The notes beneath the pieces were generated by a model, which worked only from the letters and a program-made list of their open reading frames with translations, had not been told where the DNA came from and ran no database searches. The position numbers were made by a program, and so were the translations under genes. From Porphyra umbilicalis (taxonomy: Eukaryota > Rhodophyta > Bangiophyceae > Bangiales > Bangiaceae), in the NCBI GenBank assembly GCA_002049455.2, contig KV918798.1, positions 248,001-312,000 of the forward strand: a stretch of 64,000 bases of DNA, in the 5' to 3' direction. Numbering within the stretch: position 1 is the stretch's first letter; each line of letters opens with the position of its first letter. Below are positions 33,101 through 43,212 of this stretch, piece by piece.

Positions 33101-34985
33101 GCTGTCCGTTGAGACCGCCGGGGGCCTGCGGGTAGACGTCGTGAACGATGCACTTGGTAATGGCCTTGACCGCCGACGTGACGTGCGTCCCATAGTGGTT
33201 TTCAAAAGCCGTCGCCACGGTGGCCCAACCAGACGTGTCGCCCGGACTCGGCAGCAGCGTGCTGCACGGCAACTGGCTTGGCTCGGTCACCGCGTCTGCC
33301 ACCGCGGCCGACGCCGCCACAAAGGCAGAGTAGTCGCCATCACCCTGGGCGGCGGCCTTGATGTCCCCGCGGGGCTTGACGTGTGCGCCTCTACCCGAGC
33401 AATCGACGCACGCCCGCCGGGGGGCGCCGCCAAACGCGTGGACACCGCGACAAGAGACGGTCGAAGCGACCTGCTTCCAGGCAAGCCCGTGGTTGCTTGT
33501 CAGCGACGCCGGCACGGCCGCGATAAACTCGTCGAGCGTGCGCCGGCGGTGGCCGCCACCACCGCCGCCATCCCCACCACCGCCGCCGCCCCCGCCCGCA
33601 CCATGCCTTCCGCCACCACCATCGACGCGCTCGAGCAGGTACCGCATCGTGCCGTCCATGACAATGGACACGAGCCGCAGATGCTTTGTCTGTGCCGTGG
33701 CCAACTCGGTCAGCGCGGCCGCCCCCGCGGCAGCGTTTGCGACAGCGGCGGCGGTCCCCGTCGGCGCGCGACGGCTCGACGTCTTAGGCGGGCGCCCCGT
33801 CGGGGGCAAAGAGTTTGCCGGCCCCCCTGGCGCCAGCCGTCGTCGGACACCAAAAAACCGGTCGACCGACACGGAAACGGTCGTCGTCACCTCCCCCGTC
33901 ATGCGGTGCTGGTCGACGCACCCCAAGTCGCGCCCGCGGTCTGCATTGTGGCCCGACCAGCCGTGGGCGACGGCTCGAAGCGGACACACAGCGCTGGCCC
34001 GGGTGTGGCTACGCGCGTGGCACGCACTGCACTTGTTGTTTCCGCTGCCGGCCTTGGCGCCCTTGGCCGCCTTGGCCGCCTCGCCACGCGCCGCGTGCGC
34101 CGCCTTGGTGGCAGCGTCAGCAGGACACGTTTTCACATTGTGCCCCGTCGTCCCGCAGCCGCCGCATCGACACTGGCGGCCACGCGTGCCGCCGCCGCCG
34201 CGCGCCGTGGCGCCAGCGTCGCCACCATTGCCGTCGCCATCTTCGTCGCCCGCGTGGTCCCCCGCGTCGGGCTGCACCATGGGGATCAGGCCCTTGACCG
34301 CCGACAAGACGCTGCCCGCCGCGTGACGCGCTCGCGCGCAGAGGCGCCTGCACGCCACCCTGGCGGAGGCGTCGGCTCTTGTGTCGGCATCGACGGGGGG
34401 TGCCGCGGCGCCCTCGTCACCGTCGTCTAGTGCGGGTGGCCGGGGCGGCGGCACCGTCACCGCGGCGACGGCTTGCAGCACGGCAGTAGAGGCCGACGTG
34501 GCGTCGTCCATCGCCGCTGACGCGGGCGACCCAGTGCCCCGCGCGTGCACCGGCTTTGATGCGAGGAGCTTGGACAGGAGGGCACTCGCGGCACGCAAGC
34601 TCGCCACCGGCCCCGCATCACCGGCCGCCTCACACGCGGCGACGGCGGCGGCAACCTCCACCGTCGCCGACCGCACGGCAGACGCCGCACTCTGCCGCGC
34701 TCTGTCGAGGTGGCCACCCGCCTTGATTGCCGCGTCCTCGCCGGCCGTACCGAGGCGCGTGACCTCGTCGTCGTCGTCCAGGTCTGCGCCCACAGGCCCA
34801 GCCACACCCCCGCCATTGTCAGCATTGTCGTTGCCGCTCGCCGTCCCCTCGCGAGGCGGCGCTGTCGCCAAACTGGTGGTCGTCGTGGGGCGCCGCGTCG
34901 TGGGACAGTTGCCGCTGCCACGCGCCCGAAGCGCTGTCGACGTGCCGGGCGCCTCCTCCTCGTCGGTCGACGACTGGTCGTCCAT
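30058..34985 (-). CDS. Fanzor RNA-guided nuclease (TnpB-like, OrfB/IS605 lineage)
   Basis: The minus-strand ATG at 34985 (MDDQSSTDEEEAPG) leads to about 1640 aa. A long acidic/Ala-rich N-terminus carries two zinc knuckles (CGGCGTTGHNVKTCP near residue 270, CSACHARSHTRASAVCP near 320). The motif SIVSDGVGVHFTI near 790 corresponds to the conserved TDG segment of Fanzor proteins. RuvC-I is FVGWDSGVASIVAAY (Asp near 857). The zinc-finger/RuvC-III block is VDEHNTSQTCAECG near 1350 and CTNVACPASYVGRDTNAARNM near 1470 with the last catalytic Asp. No canonical RuvC-II Glu is obvious; the Glu of VDEHNTS may serve, as reported for rearranged Fanzor active sites. N- and C-terminal parts meet in the 15-C run 32505-32519, which needs a length correction. 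Known Fanzors cut DNA guided by an RNA from the element's 3' end. The size and zinc knuckles are unusual. Confidence 0.85.
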
Positions 34986-35144
34986 GGCGGGGGACAAGCG
35001 CACACGGGCGGGGGGGGGGCTTGACGTCCTCAAGGCGGTGGCGCGCCCTTGCCGCCCGCACCGCCGATGGGGGTTGCGGCACGCGGCGGCACGGCGGCCA
35101 GGCCTGTGGGCGCATGGTTGTGCATGGCGCCAGCACTCATCACA

Positions 35145-35155
35145 CCTTTTATAGG
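35145..35155 (-). promoter_or_regulatory. TATA box upstream of Fanzor
   Basis: CCTATAAAAGG on the minus strand, about 160 bp upstream of the proposed ATG. A short upstream ORF starting MHNHAPTGLAAV at 35125 ends at 35030. The match to the TATA consensus is perfect, but use is untested. Confidence 0.5.
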
Positions 35156-35972
35156 AAAAGGCACGGGTAGCGGTGGCTGGCTTGCCGCGGACCACCACAC
35201 GACACGGGCGGGACCAGACCACCCTGCGAGACGGTCTAGGAGCTGGTTGCGGGCCGGCCGAGCGCACGACACAAACACACCCTCGCGTGCAGGCACTCCC
35301 GCCGCGCTCTCCTCCTTTCTCGGCTCCACGCGCCACGCCGCCGCCGGCTCGTGCAGGTGGGTGTACCCACAGGCCGCCATGCGGGCACCGGCGGCCGTGG
35401 GAGAAGCTGGGCGGTGGGTCGGCGGGTCGGCACCCGGTGGGTCGGTACCCGATGGTGGGAGAAGACAATGTACGGACGAACGGGCACCGCCAGTCCCCCC
35501 TCCCGCCCCCCCCCCCCCCCCTCCGCGAAGATGGGGTGTGGAAAATTTTGACGTCATACGCGCGGGCGTGTCACGGACAGAAGGGGTGTTGCGCGTTGAA
35601 CGCCACCGTTGGCCATCATGGAGACGCCTGGACGACGTCTTGCCGACCGCTGCGGTGCGGCGGCGTCGCCGCATAGAGCACATGCGCGCCATACAGGTCC
35701 CACCGGTCCGACGGATGGGCCCAGCCACAGCGCTGCGACGACCCCACGCCCATCCCGCCGGGGCGTGCGACCACCTTGCCGAAACACCCCCTCCTTCCTG
35801 GTGTTGAACGCGCCGACATGGATGAAACCCGGCCGCACGAGTCGTCGTGGCGGTGGGGGTGGTCGGTCGTGTGGGGTGAGAATTTGGACCATCACGGCTG
35901 GTGTCGGTCGCCTGGGTGGCGCCGCTGCACTAGAGACCCCCCACCATACCTGGTGAGGGGGGGGGGGGGCGG

Positions 35973-36108
35973 GGACAATGAGGACGATGAGGAACACCAG
36001 GACAATGTGGACAATGAGGAAACAGACAATGAGGACGATGAGAAAATTGAAGAAAACGGACAAGGAGGACAAGGAGGATAATGGGGACAATGAGGACATT
36101 GAGGCATC
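35973..36108 (+). repeat. GACAATGAGG-type microsatellite, copy A
   Basis: About 15 imperfect units of the form GGACAATGA. The same repeat and the same following sequence (AACACCG.CATTCGGGCGC) occur at 39748-40005, so it belongs to a repeated element. Confidence 0.75.
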
Positions 36109-36329
36109 CGAGAGTACGGGGCGGCCGTCTCGGGAACGACCAAACACCGGCATTCGGGCGCTCGGTGGCGGACGGGCCCCACGCCGACACCCACCGACAG
36201 CAACCGACACCCACCGACACCCACCGACACCCACCGACACCCACCAACACGCGGCGCGCGTCTCCACCACCACCACCGCCGGGCACGAGTGTGAGAGCGC
36301 CGACTCGCGCTTTGGCCATGCGACACCGT

Positions 36330-36554
36330 CGCGGTTGCTGCCGTCGGATCGGTAGTTGCGTCGAGTCGCGCCAATTGAAAAGCAGCCGCCCGCGCAGTCT
36401 TAAATACAATTTCACAGTGGTCTACAACCCGCCTCAAGTTCGGTACCATCGGTCAAAGTGTCGATCACTGGGTTAACGTGTCGGTCATTGGGTTAAAGTG
36501 TCGGTCACTGGGTTAAAATGTCGTTCACTGGGTAAAAGTGTCGATCATCGGGTC
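36330..36554 (+). repeat. Candidate Fanzor-element left end with five 20-bp iterons
   Basis: Five 20-bp units of the type AAAGTGTCGGTCACTGGGTT at 36455, 36475, 36495, 36515 and 36535. The preceding 125 bp (TGCTGCCGTCGGATCGGTAG...) and the iterons recur at 41405-41580 with three units. Confidence 0.75.
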
Positions 36555-37014
36555 GTCGGCAGCGGGGTTATGTCTGGTGGTGGGCGGTCAGTTTGGTGGC
36601 GCCTCTGTCGTCTCCGGATCATACGCGTAGTTGTGTACCCAAATTGCACTATCAACTCTTGAGACGAGGAGGTGCTGCGGTGTGGTTGTTGGTGCGACAA
36701 GGCAACGACGACCGGCGCTCCGGCACATGCACGCACTCTAGGTCGCTGCTCCCCAGCGCCTTCAGCATTCCACTCTGTCCCTCCCCCTGGCCATCCCAAG
36801 TCTCCCACCGTGTCCGTTGTGCTTGTACTTCCCCACCTTTGTGCGCTTTTGTGGATTCCCTGTAGACGCTTACAACACCCGACGCGTTCCGACAGCCGTA
36901 TAGAAGCCGCTCGTATGATCGTCAGCCTCGGTCTTTTGGACAAAGGTCCGTTGCATTCAAAAAACATCTCGCCTGTGGGGGCAGGCGCGGCGGGCCCCCC
37001 CGCCGCCCCCCCGC

Positions 37015-37224
37015 TCACGCCCCCCCCCCGGCGGCGGCGCCGAGCGCTTCGGCGGTGACGCGTTCCCCCCCCGACAACCCCCCCGACACGGCGGGCTCCC
37101 TATGGGCGGCCACCACCCGCACGACCTGCCCAAACAGCGCCGCCTCGTCGAGGTCGTCGAGTGGCGACTCATAATCGCCCTCGTACACTGAAAAAGTGAT
37201 GCCAAAGAGGGGGTCCTCACGCAA
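37015..37224 (-). CDS. Possible terminal exon, unknown protein
   Basis: On the minus strand, TTTTTTGTACAG forms a good splice acceptor. The frame after it reads LREDPLFGITFSVYEGDYES, then PLDDLDEAALFGQVVRVVAA, with codon use like real coding sequence. It then becomes Gly-rich up to a 9-C run near 37020 where the frame may break again. I do not recognise the family. Upstream exons are not identifiable, because the preceding 800 bp is a 332-bp tandem duplication that also duplicates the acceptor and the first 39 bases of this exon. Confidence 0.3.
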   Translation of the reverse strand: MREDPLFGITFSVYEGDYESPLDDLDEAALFGQVVRVVAAHREPAVSGGLSGGERVTAEALGAAAGGGA

Positions 37225-37985
37225 CTGTACAAAAAACTAATGGAGGCTGCTCCCATGACCGCTCTGTATCGAGAAGCGCCGTGAAAAGACCTATCCGCGG
37301 TGCTTTTTTTCACAACATACGCAACCCCTCCCAGACGCATCAATTTCAATGGTTCGGAGCCTACGAAAAACGCGTTGGCGACGCTTCAGCTTGTCAAACT
37401 GCCTGTTTTGGGCTGTGGCATCGGATAGGACTCGCAAAGGAGCATCGCGTGCATATGCAAAACTCACAGACGTGCCACGCACCGGCCGTTGAGCGACGGC
37501 TCGACTTTATAGACGTGCACTGAAAAAGTGATGCCAAAGAGGGGGTCCTCACGCAACTGTACAAAAAACTAATGGAGGCTGCTCCCATGACCGCTCTGTA
37601 TCGAGAAGCGCCGTGAAAAGACCTATCCGCGGTGCTTTTTTTCACAACATACGCAACCCCTCCCAGACGCATCAATTTCAATGGTTCGGAGCCTACGAAA
37701 AACGCGTTGGCGACGCTTCAGCTTGTCAAACTGCCTGTTTTGGGCTGTGGCATCGGATAGGACTCGCAAAGGAGCATCGCGTGCATCTGCGAAACTCACA
37801 GACGTGCCACGCACCGGCCGTTGAGCGACGGCTCGACTTTATAGACGTACACTGAAAAAGTGATGCCAAAGAGGGGGTCCTCACGCAACTGTACAAAAAA
37901 CTAATGGAGGCTGCTCCCACGACCGCTCTGTATCGAGAAGCGCCGTGAAAAGACCTATCCGCGGTGCTTTTTTTCGCAACATACA
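37186..37985 (-). repeat. 332-bp tandem duplication, 2.4 copies
   Basis: Unit starts CACTGAAAAAGTGATGCC at 37186, 37518 and 37850, exactly 332 bp apart. Copies 1 and 2 are almost identical (a few substitutions around 37455-37790 and 37849). The third diverges after about 130 bp. Each unit includes a poly-pyrimidine splice acceptor on the minus strand. Confidence 0.95.
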
Positions 37986-37999
37986 CCACCCTCCCAGAA

Positions 38000-38760
38000 G
38001 CATGACAGTCTATGGTGCGTCTGCCGGTGCCGCCGCACCGTGGCGACCGCCGGTGGTCGCGGCGCGGGGTGACTTCTGGCCGGTGCTCTCGGCGGCAGGT
38101 GACCTCTGCTCGGGCGAGCGAGCGTGCTGCCTCCGCTGCCGCCAGGCGGAGCTTTGACCGCTGCCGCCGCCACCGCGGCCACGGCCGTCACGGGCGCCAA
38201 CCGGAGTGCTGCCGCGCGGCCACCGGCAGGCGCCCGCGGCGCGGCGCAATCGCCGTGGGGGGGACGCTGTGGCGTCCTCCCTCCGGCCACCGCCGAACTG
38301 CCCACGCTGTGCGGCGGCGGCGGCTGCGGCGGCGGCGGCGGCTGCGGCGGCGGCTGCGGCGGCTGCGGCGGCTGCGGCGGAGGCGGCGGCGGCTGCGGCG
38401 GCGGCTGCGGCGGCGGCGAGCGCAGCGGCTGCGGCGGCCGACCTGGCCGACGGGGTCGCGACGGCCGGCGCAGCGCGCCACACCGCCCCACGCAGTCCCC
38501 GACCCCGCGTAGTCACCCAATAGGCGGCGACGGCGGCGGCGGCGACGGGCAAGCCAGCCCCGCCCGTCATCGTGCGCACGGCCACAGTCGTCGCCGCTGC
38601 CGGCCGCCACGCCGCGGAGAATCGCCGCGCTGGCGGCCACCGCCAACATGTGGGCGGCGGCGGGAGGGGGCGACGCCGCGTCGGCACCCTCCACCTGTCG
38701 CCACAAAGTCTCCCCTGTCGCGCACAGCCGTCTTGGTGCAGCCCGCAACCGAGGCGGGGG
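38000..38760. other. CGG-rich region without recognised gene
   Basis: Contains a (GGCGGCTGC)n stretch at about 38305-38430 and Ala- or Arg-rich frames only. A minus-strand exon belonging with 37224 could be here but cannot be identified. Confidence 0.4.
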
Positions 38761-38769
38761 GGGGGGGCG

Positions 38770-39165
38770 GGATATGTTGAAAGAAAAGAAAAAGACAGCG
38801 GAGGACGTTGTCCTCCGGAAGTGCGACCCAACTCCACCTGAATTTCATTCAGGGATAAACCACGAACTACTACGGCGCTGCGAGTTTAGAGCTAAGGTGC
38901 TAACGCCTAGCCAGGCAAAGCCTGGAGAACCCAATCCGGAAATTCCGGCAGTGCCCGTAGGCAAGGGAGCATTCATTGCGAATAACAAGCCATTTCCTTG
39001 GTATGTCTTAACCTTAGCGTCCGTGGTCCCTGGAGTTGGGAGGTGTTGCTCACCCCGGGAGGTGCACCAATTTACAAGCCAATGGCTTTTGCACTGCTGA
39101 TTTGAACTCGTGACCCCATGGTCACGAGCGTGATTTTTTCCCACTAAGCCGCAGCGGCTTCTGTT
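38770..39165 (-). repeat. tRNA-like SINE candidate, rich in perfect hairpins
   Basis: The minus strand begins with a box-A-like CGGCTTAGTGG (39151-39141) and a perfect box B GTTCAAATC (39107-39099), about 35 nt apart, as in tRNA-derived SINE heads. Perfect hairpins follow: CTCGTGACC with GGTCACGAG (39107-39128), AAGCCA-A-TGGCTT (about 39076-39088), CCAGGC-AAA-GCCTGG (about 38911-38925), CTGAAT-TTC-ATTCAG (about 38838-38852) and GGAGGAC-GTT-GTCCTCC (about 38800-38816). A functional tRNA cannot be folded convincingly. Confidence 0.4.
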
Positions 39166-39747
39166 ACCGCAGTAAGCCCCATTCTAGGTTTTATTCTCGC
39201 TGTTTGAAATAAATTTGAGACGACAGTGCCAGGGTCGGTCCAGGTCGCCCTCCCCGCCCTCCCCCTCCTCGCACCCCCACACTATGTCGCCCCATGCCCC
39301 GTCCGCTTAAAAGTCCCTCCTTGACCCTCCCCCCTACCACTCCCAGTTTTTCCTTCTGGCACCCCATGACGTACTGCCGCTTGGGGCTGTCGGCGCCCTG
39401 TTGGCCGCAGCGGCGGCGGGGGAGAAGAGTGTCGGCGCCCCCCCCACAACCACTCAACGGCAGCCGCGCCGCGGTGCGGCCGCCAGTGCTGCCCAGCGCC
39501 ACAGCAGGAGGGTGCGCTGGGGCGGCAGCGAAAGTGCGCCACGCCGCTGCGCGCACCCCCGGCAACCGCGACAGGAGGGGGAGGGGAGCGGGCCTTGGCC
39601 GACGTGCGCTGCGCCGCCGCGCGAGCCGGACGACCCGACACCCCCCCCTCCCCCCTACGGGCGCGGGCCGCAGCACAACGACCGACCCTTGCCTTGCGCT
39701 TTGCCGTGGCGGCGGTCGATGTCGCCTGCACAGCCTGAAAAAATAGA
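39166..39747. other. Intergenic, no recognised feature
   Basis: GC-rich sequence between the SINE-like element and the second microsatellite. Open frames on both strands are low-complexity shadows. Confidence 0.4.
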
Positions 39748-41582
39748 CAATGAGGACAATGAGGATACTGAACTAAAAGGACAATGAGGAAAGTGAAGAA
39801 AAGGGTCAATGAGGACAATGAGGACAATGAGGACAATGAGGACATTGAGGCCAATGAAGACAACGAGGACAATGAGGACGAGGAGGACAATGAGGACGAG
39901 GAGGACAATGAGGAATCCGAGAGCACGGGACGTTTCAGGGACGACTAAACACCGACATTCGGGCGCTCGGTGGCGGACGCGCCTCACGCCGACACCCACC
40001 ACGGCCTGCTGCAGCCTGTGTCTAAGGAGCTGCAGTGCCCGCCGCAAGTCCGCGACTGCACGCACCTGCGATGGCACGTGCAAGACGGGGCATCAGACGT
40101 GTCGCGGTGCTCTTTGCCAACCTCGGTACCGAGGACAACGAAACGGGTGGTTTCCGACTTTGGGGCCCTGGCCACGCGCCTTGGTTACGTCGCCGTGCCG
40201 GCTGCGCTGGGTGTACCCCTCGAGGACCACAAGGCCGTGTGCTTCTACCCCAATGCCTTCTACATATGTGTGGGATGTTTGATGAGTTTGTGGCGTCAGT
40301 GCCGCTCCGAAAATAAGTGGGGGGGCTTTCGTGCTTCGCTTCGTGGTCACGCATTTCCATCTGTGTCGAGTGGCATACCCTCGGAGTCTGCTTGTCAGCT
40401 GGGCCCACGTGCTGTTCCACGGGCTGTTAGCAGCAAAGGCGGCGGCAGTCCACATGGGTGCACGGGCACCAGAGGACGTGCAAAAGCACACCAAAGTTCT
40501 GCACGGAAAAGGGGAGCGGGGCATACGGCCTACACGTCGTCTCCTCACCTCAAATTGTCACGTGCTGTGACACACAGGGCCTGGTATCGTCGCGCATCTA
40601 TCATCACCTCCATCCTGCCGCCTGCCTCGACGGTGCGGTGGGTGGACGTACAGGAGCACACGAGAAGAGACCAGATCAGAGCCCAGACAGAATGGGGGCA
40701 CACACGCAGTTCTTTTCATCAGCCCAACGGCGCGCGGCACCCATCCAACACGGTGCCCACTCAGAATCTGCTCGTGCAGCACCCAGCTACCTACAGCCGA
40801 ACGTATACCGGCCGCGTCCAAGACGCCGTCGTAAAAGGGGGCAAGCTCCCTACCCAGCTCGTCAGGGTCAAAGATCATGGTAATGACAACGTCCATTGCC
40901 ATCAGATGGTCCATCATCCCCACCCGCGTGCGCTCCGATGCCAGCGGATGGCACGCCGTCAGCGGGTACTCGCGGTGTAGACAGTCCAGGAAGGCGTCCG
41001 CGGCTTCGGCAGCAGCCGCTGCAGGCCGGCCAGGGAAGCGAACGACATGCGCCGCCAGACGCCGGGCCTCCATGCCGTGCGGTGACGACGGGGGTGGAGG
41101 ACAAGAGGTGTAGAGAGAAGTGGGGGGGGGGGGGGGGTTGGGCGCACGCGCCAAGGGGGTCCACAGACCGGGGGCGGGCGCCCAGAAAACCGCCCCTCGA
41201 CCGGGCGCACGCGTCAAGGGGGTCGAGCGGGGGTCGGCGTGAACGCACAGCCAGGCTGCCCGCCGCACGCGCCGAGGGGACAGACCAACACACCGCAACC
41301 ATCCGCCAAGCAAGACGATGCCCAGCACCCGACACAGACAAAAAGCCTGTGACCTGGACAACGAGGATCAAATTCCCGCCGGGCTGTTGGGCTTCCCGTT
41401 TCTGAATGTCGCTGCCGTCGGATCGGTAGCTGCGTCGAGTCGTGTCAATTGAGCAGCAGCCGCCCGTCGAGTCTTAAATACACCTTCAAAGCGGTCTGCA
41501 ATCCGCTTTAAGCTCGGTACCATGGGTTAAAGTGTCGGTCACTGGGTTAAAGTGTCGCTCACCGAGTTAAAGTGTCGGTCTT
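39748..41582 (+). repeat. Second copy of the Fanzor-element left region, with 1.4-kb insert
   Basis: Microsatellite (39748-39912) and following sequence (to about 40005) match 35973-36210. After an unrelated 1.4 kb (40006-41404), homology resumes at 41405-41580 with three 20-bp iterons. No nuclease gene is seen inside, so it is either a non-autonomous relative or carries different cargo. Confidence 0.65.
40558..41073 (-). CDS. Possible ORF of unknown function
   Basis: The minus-strand ATG at 41073 opens 172 codons (MEARRLAAHVVRFPGRPAA, DAFLDCLHREYPLTACHPL, DDLVITMIFDPDEL-like region). The residue mix looks more like protein than the low-complexity shadows around it. I do not recognise a family. 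It lies in the 1.4-kb segment that interrupts a repeated element, so it may be transposon cargo or captured sequence. Confidence 0.25.
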   Translation of the reverse strand: MEARRLAAHVVRFPGRPAAAAAEAADAFLDCLHREYPLTACHPLASERTRVGMMDHLMAMDVVITMIFDPDELGRELAPFYDGVLDAAGIRSAVGSWVLHEQILSGHRVGWVPRAVGLMKRTACVPPFCLGSDLVSSRVLLYVHPPHRRGRRQDGGDDRCATIPGPVCHST

Positions 41583-42074
41583 GCTGTCGAAATGACCTTC
41601 TACGGCCGTTCTCTCCAAATTCCAACACTCCAACTGTTGCGTGCCGAAAATATCTGATCAATTTACCGGCACGCATCGTAGCGACCAGATGCGGCGCGCG
41701 GGCGCAAAGAAAGGGGGAGGGGGGGGGGCAAAAAAAGGGGCGGATGCGGAGCGCGGGCCCAAAGAAGGAGCGGATGCGGCGCGCTCGTCGAAGAGAGAGC
41801 ATGGCGGTGCGGTGACGACGATGGAGTGGTGGTGTGAAAGGCCCGACGGAGGGGCCAGATGACAAGATGGCGAAATGACGGAAGAGAGCGGAGAGGCAGT
41901 GCAGGCGCGCTGCTGACCATTTCTGGGCCTTGGTGTGGAGTGTATACTGTACAGTGGGGGTTCCCCGAAGGCATCTGTAAACGCTTTGGGCGGAATCTGT
42001 AATCGCTTGCGTGTGTAATCCTTCTGGACCAGAGCGATCGTAGGCCATCGAATGCTGAAACGTGGATACGCGTG
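41583..42074. other. Intergenic, with solitary mariner-MITE arm
   Basis: At about 41604-41642 the sequence GGCCGTTCTCTCCAAATTCC followed by ACACTCCAACTGTTGCG resembles one arm of the fold-back MITE at 44917-45048. Otherwise no feature is recognised. Confidence 0.4.
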
Positions 42075-42211
42075 ATTGGGCGTACAGATGGGATCATCCA
42101 ATCACATGGCCTAGAGGGTGACCATCAAACAGACCAGGGCCATCAATTTCATGCAACGTGGCTGCCTGAGTGTTGAGAACGCGAATGGATCCCTACTAGA
42201 AGCTTCGCTAA
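42075..42211 (+). repeat. Dispersed repeat, copy 1 of 2
   Basis: About 135 bp starting GGGCGTACAGATGGGATCAT and ending CTACTAGAAGCTTCGC. It is about 90% identical by eye to 44030-44152. Confidence 0.7.
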
Positions 42212-43212
42212 TAAAAAACAAACATAAAAAATTGTGCTACGAGCGTACCCTCAATGCTCTGGACGTCATTTCTTCTCATAAAATCGACAAGGCACAGTAC
42301 CTTTGTATATGTCCGGGGCGGTGCTCATATCTGTATCGACGTCGTCATGGGCCGACTTCGTATAGAGACGTATGCTGAACCGCACAACGACGGGGGGTGG
42401 AACTGCCCCTCTGCGCCTGGAGGAGCGGACTCGAGTGTGGTCGACATTTCTGAAACTGGTCGACATGTGGCCCAGATAGGCTACAGTACAGTCTTTCTGC
42501 ACTGCTGGGCACCCTTTGTGGCGATCGTATTCTGCCTACGTGGCACCCGATCTGCGTACGTGGTGGACGATCGCAGACCGGAATTGGCATTGATCGCAGC
42601 GTAGAGGCCGGTCGATCTACATTCGTTACTAGGCACCGTGCCCAAGAAAGGAAGTCACAGCAATGGAGAAAGACTGTCGCCTCCAACACGATTAAGCATG
42701 GCGACGGGAAAAAGAAAAGATGGACCTGGCCAGCGGATTGCAAGATGGCTCTTCCACATGTTGCTGATAAATGGATGTTCAAGTCGTAGCAGTCATGTCA
42801 AAGTACGGTATCGATTCCAATCGCCAGCTGCTTGGCCGCAGAACGACCACACCGGAAGAGACGATTCGTCCGGCGCACCGTCCTGAACCGCCATCCCCCC
42901 ACAGCCCCGTCCCAGTGCGCATGAAACTGCTGTTCTTGAGGATGTGTCACCCCTCCCCCATGGTCTCCTTCTTACTTTCTACCCCCACCCAACCCTCTAT
43001 TGACGTTGTGGCCTGCTGTCCCCGTCCTGGACGGCCGTCGAGGCGGTCGGCCGAGGGAGTATTGGGGGTCGTATTCTCGCGCCGGTGTCGCACACGCTGT
43101 TTCTTCCCCCCTCGAGCCGAGCGATGACATTCTGTGGCGGCCGTGGCCTGCTTCGGCAGTCTGGGCGGCCGCGCCGTCGCGACGGCGTCAGATTGTGCCC
43201 TCTATGTTCAGA
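42212..43212. other. Lower-GC intergenic DNA
   Basis: No gene or repeat is recognised on either strand. Short open frames have no domain. Confidence 0.4.

Larger units (their letters stand above)
21769..36554 (-). mobile_element. Fanzor-bearing element, interrupted by a retrotransposon
   Basis: Proposed extent on the minus strand: 20-bp iterons at 36554-36455 upstream, a GACAATGAGG-type microsatellite, a TATA box, the Fanzor gene (34985-30058), then after removing the retrotransposon and one 83-bp duplicate the hairpin-bearing right end at 21808-21769. Both ends have homologues elsewhere in the window (41.4-41.6 kb and 43.2 kb), which supports element ends. The net element is about 6.5 kb. 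No transposase other than Fanzor itself is seen inside. Exact termini and target duplications are not established. Confidence 0.55.

Noticed and set aside
39099-39165. Functional tRNA gene
   Set aside because: Box A and B words are present but acceptor, T and anticodon stems do not pair properly.
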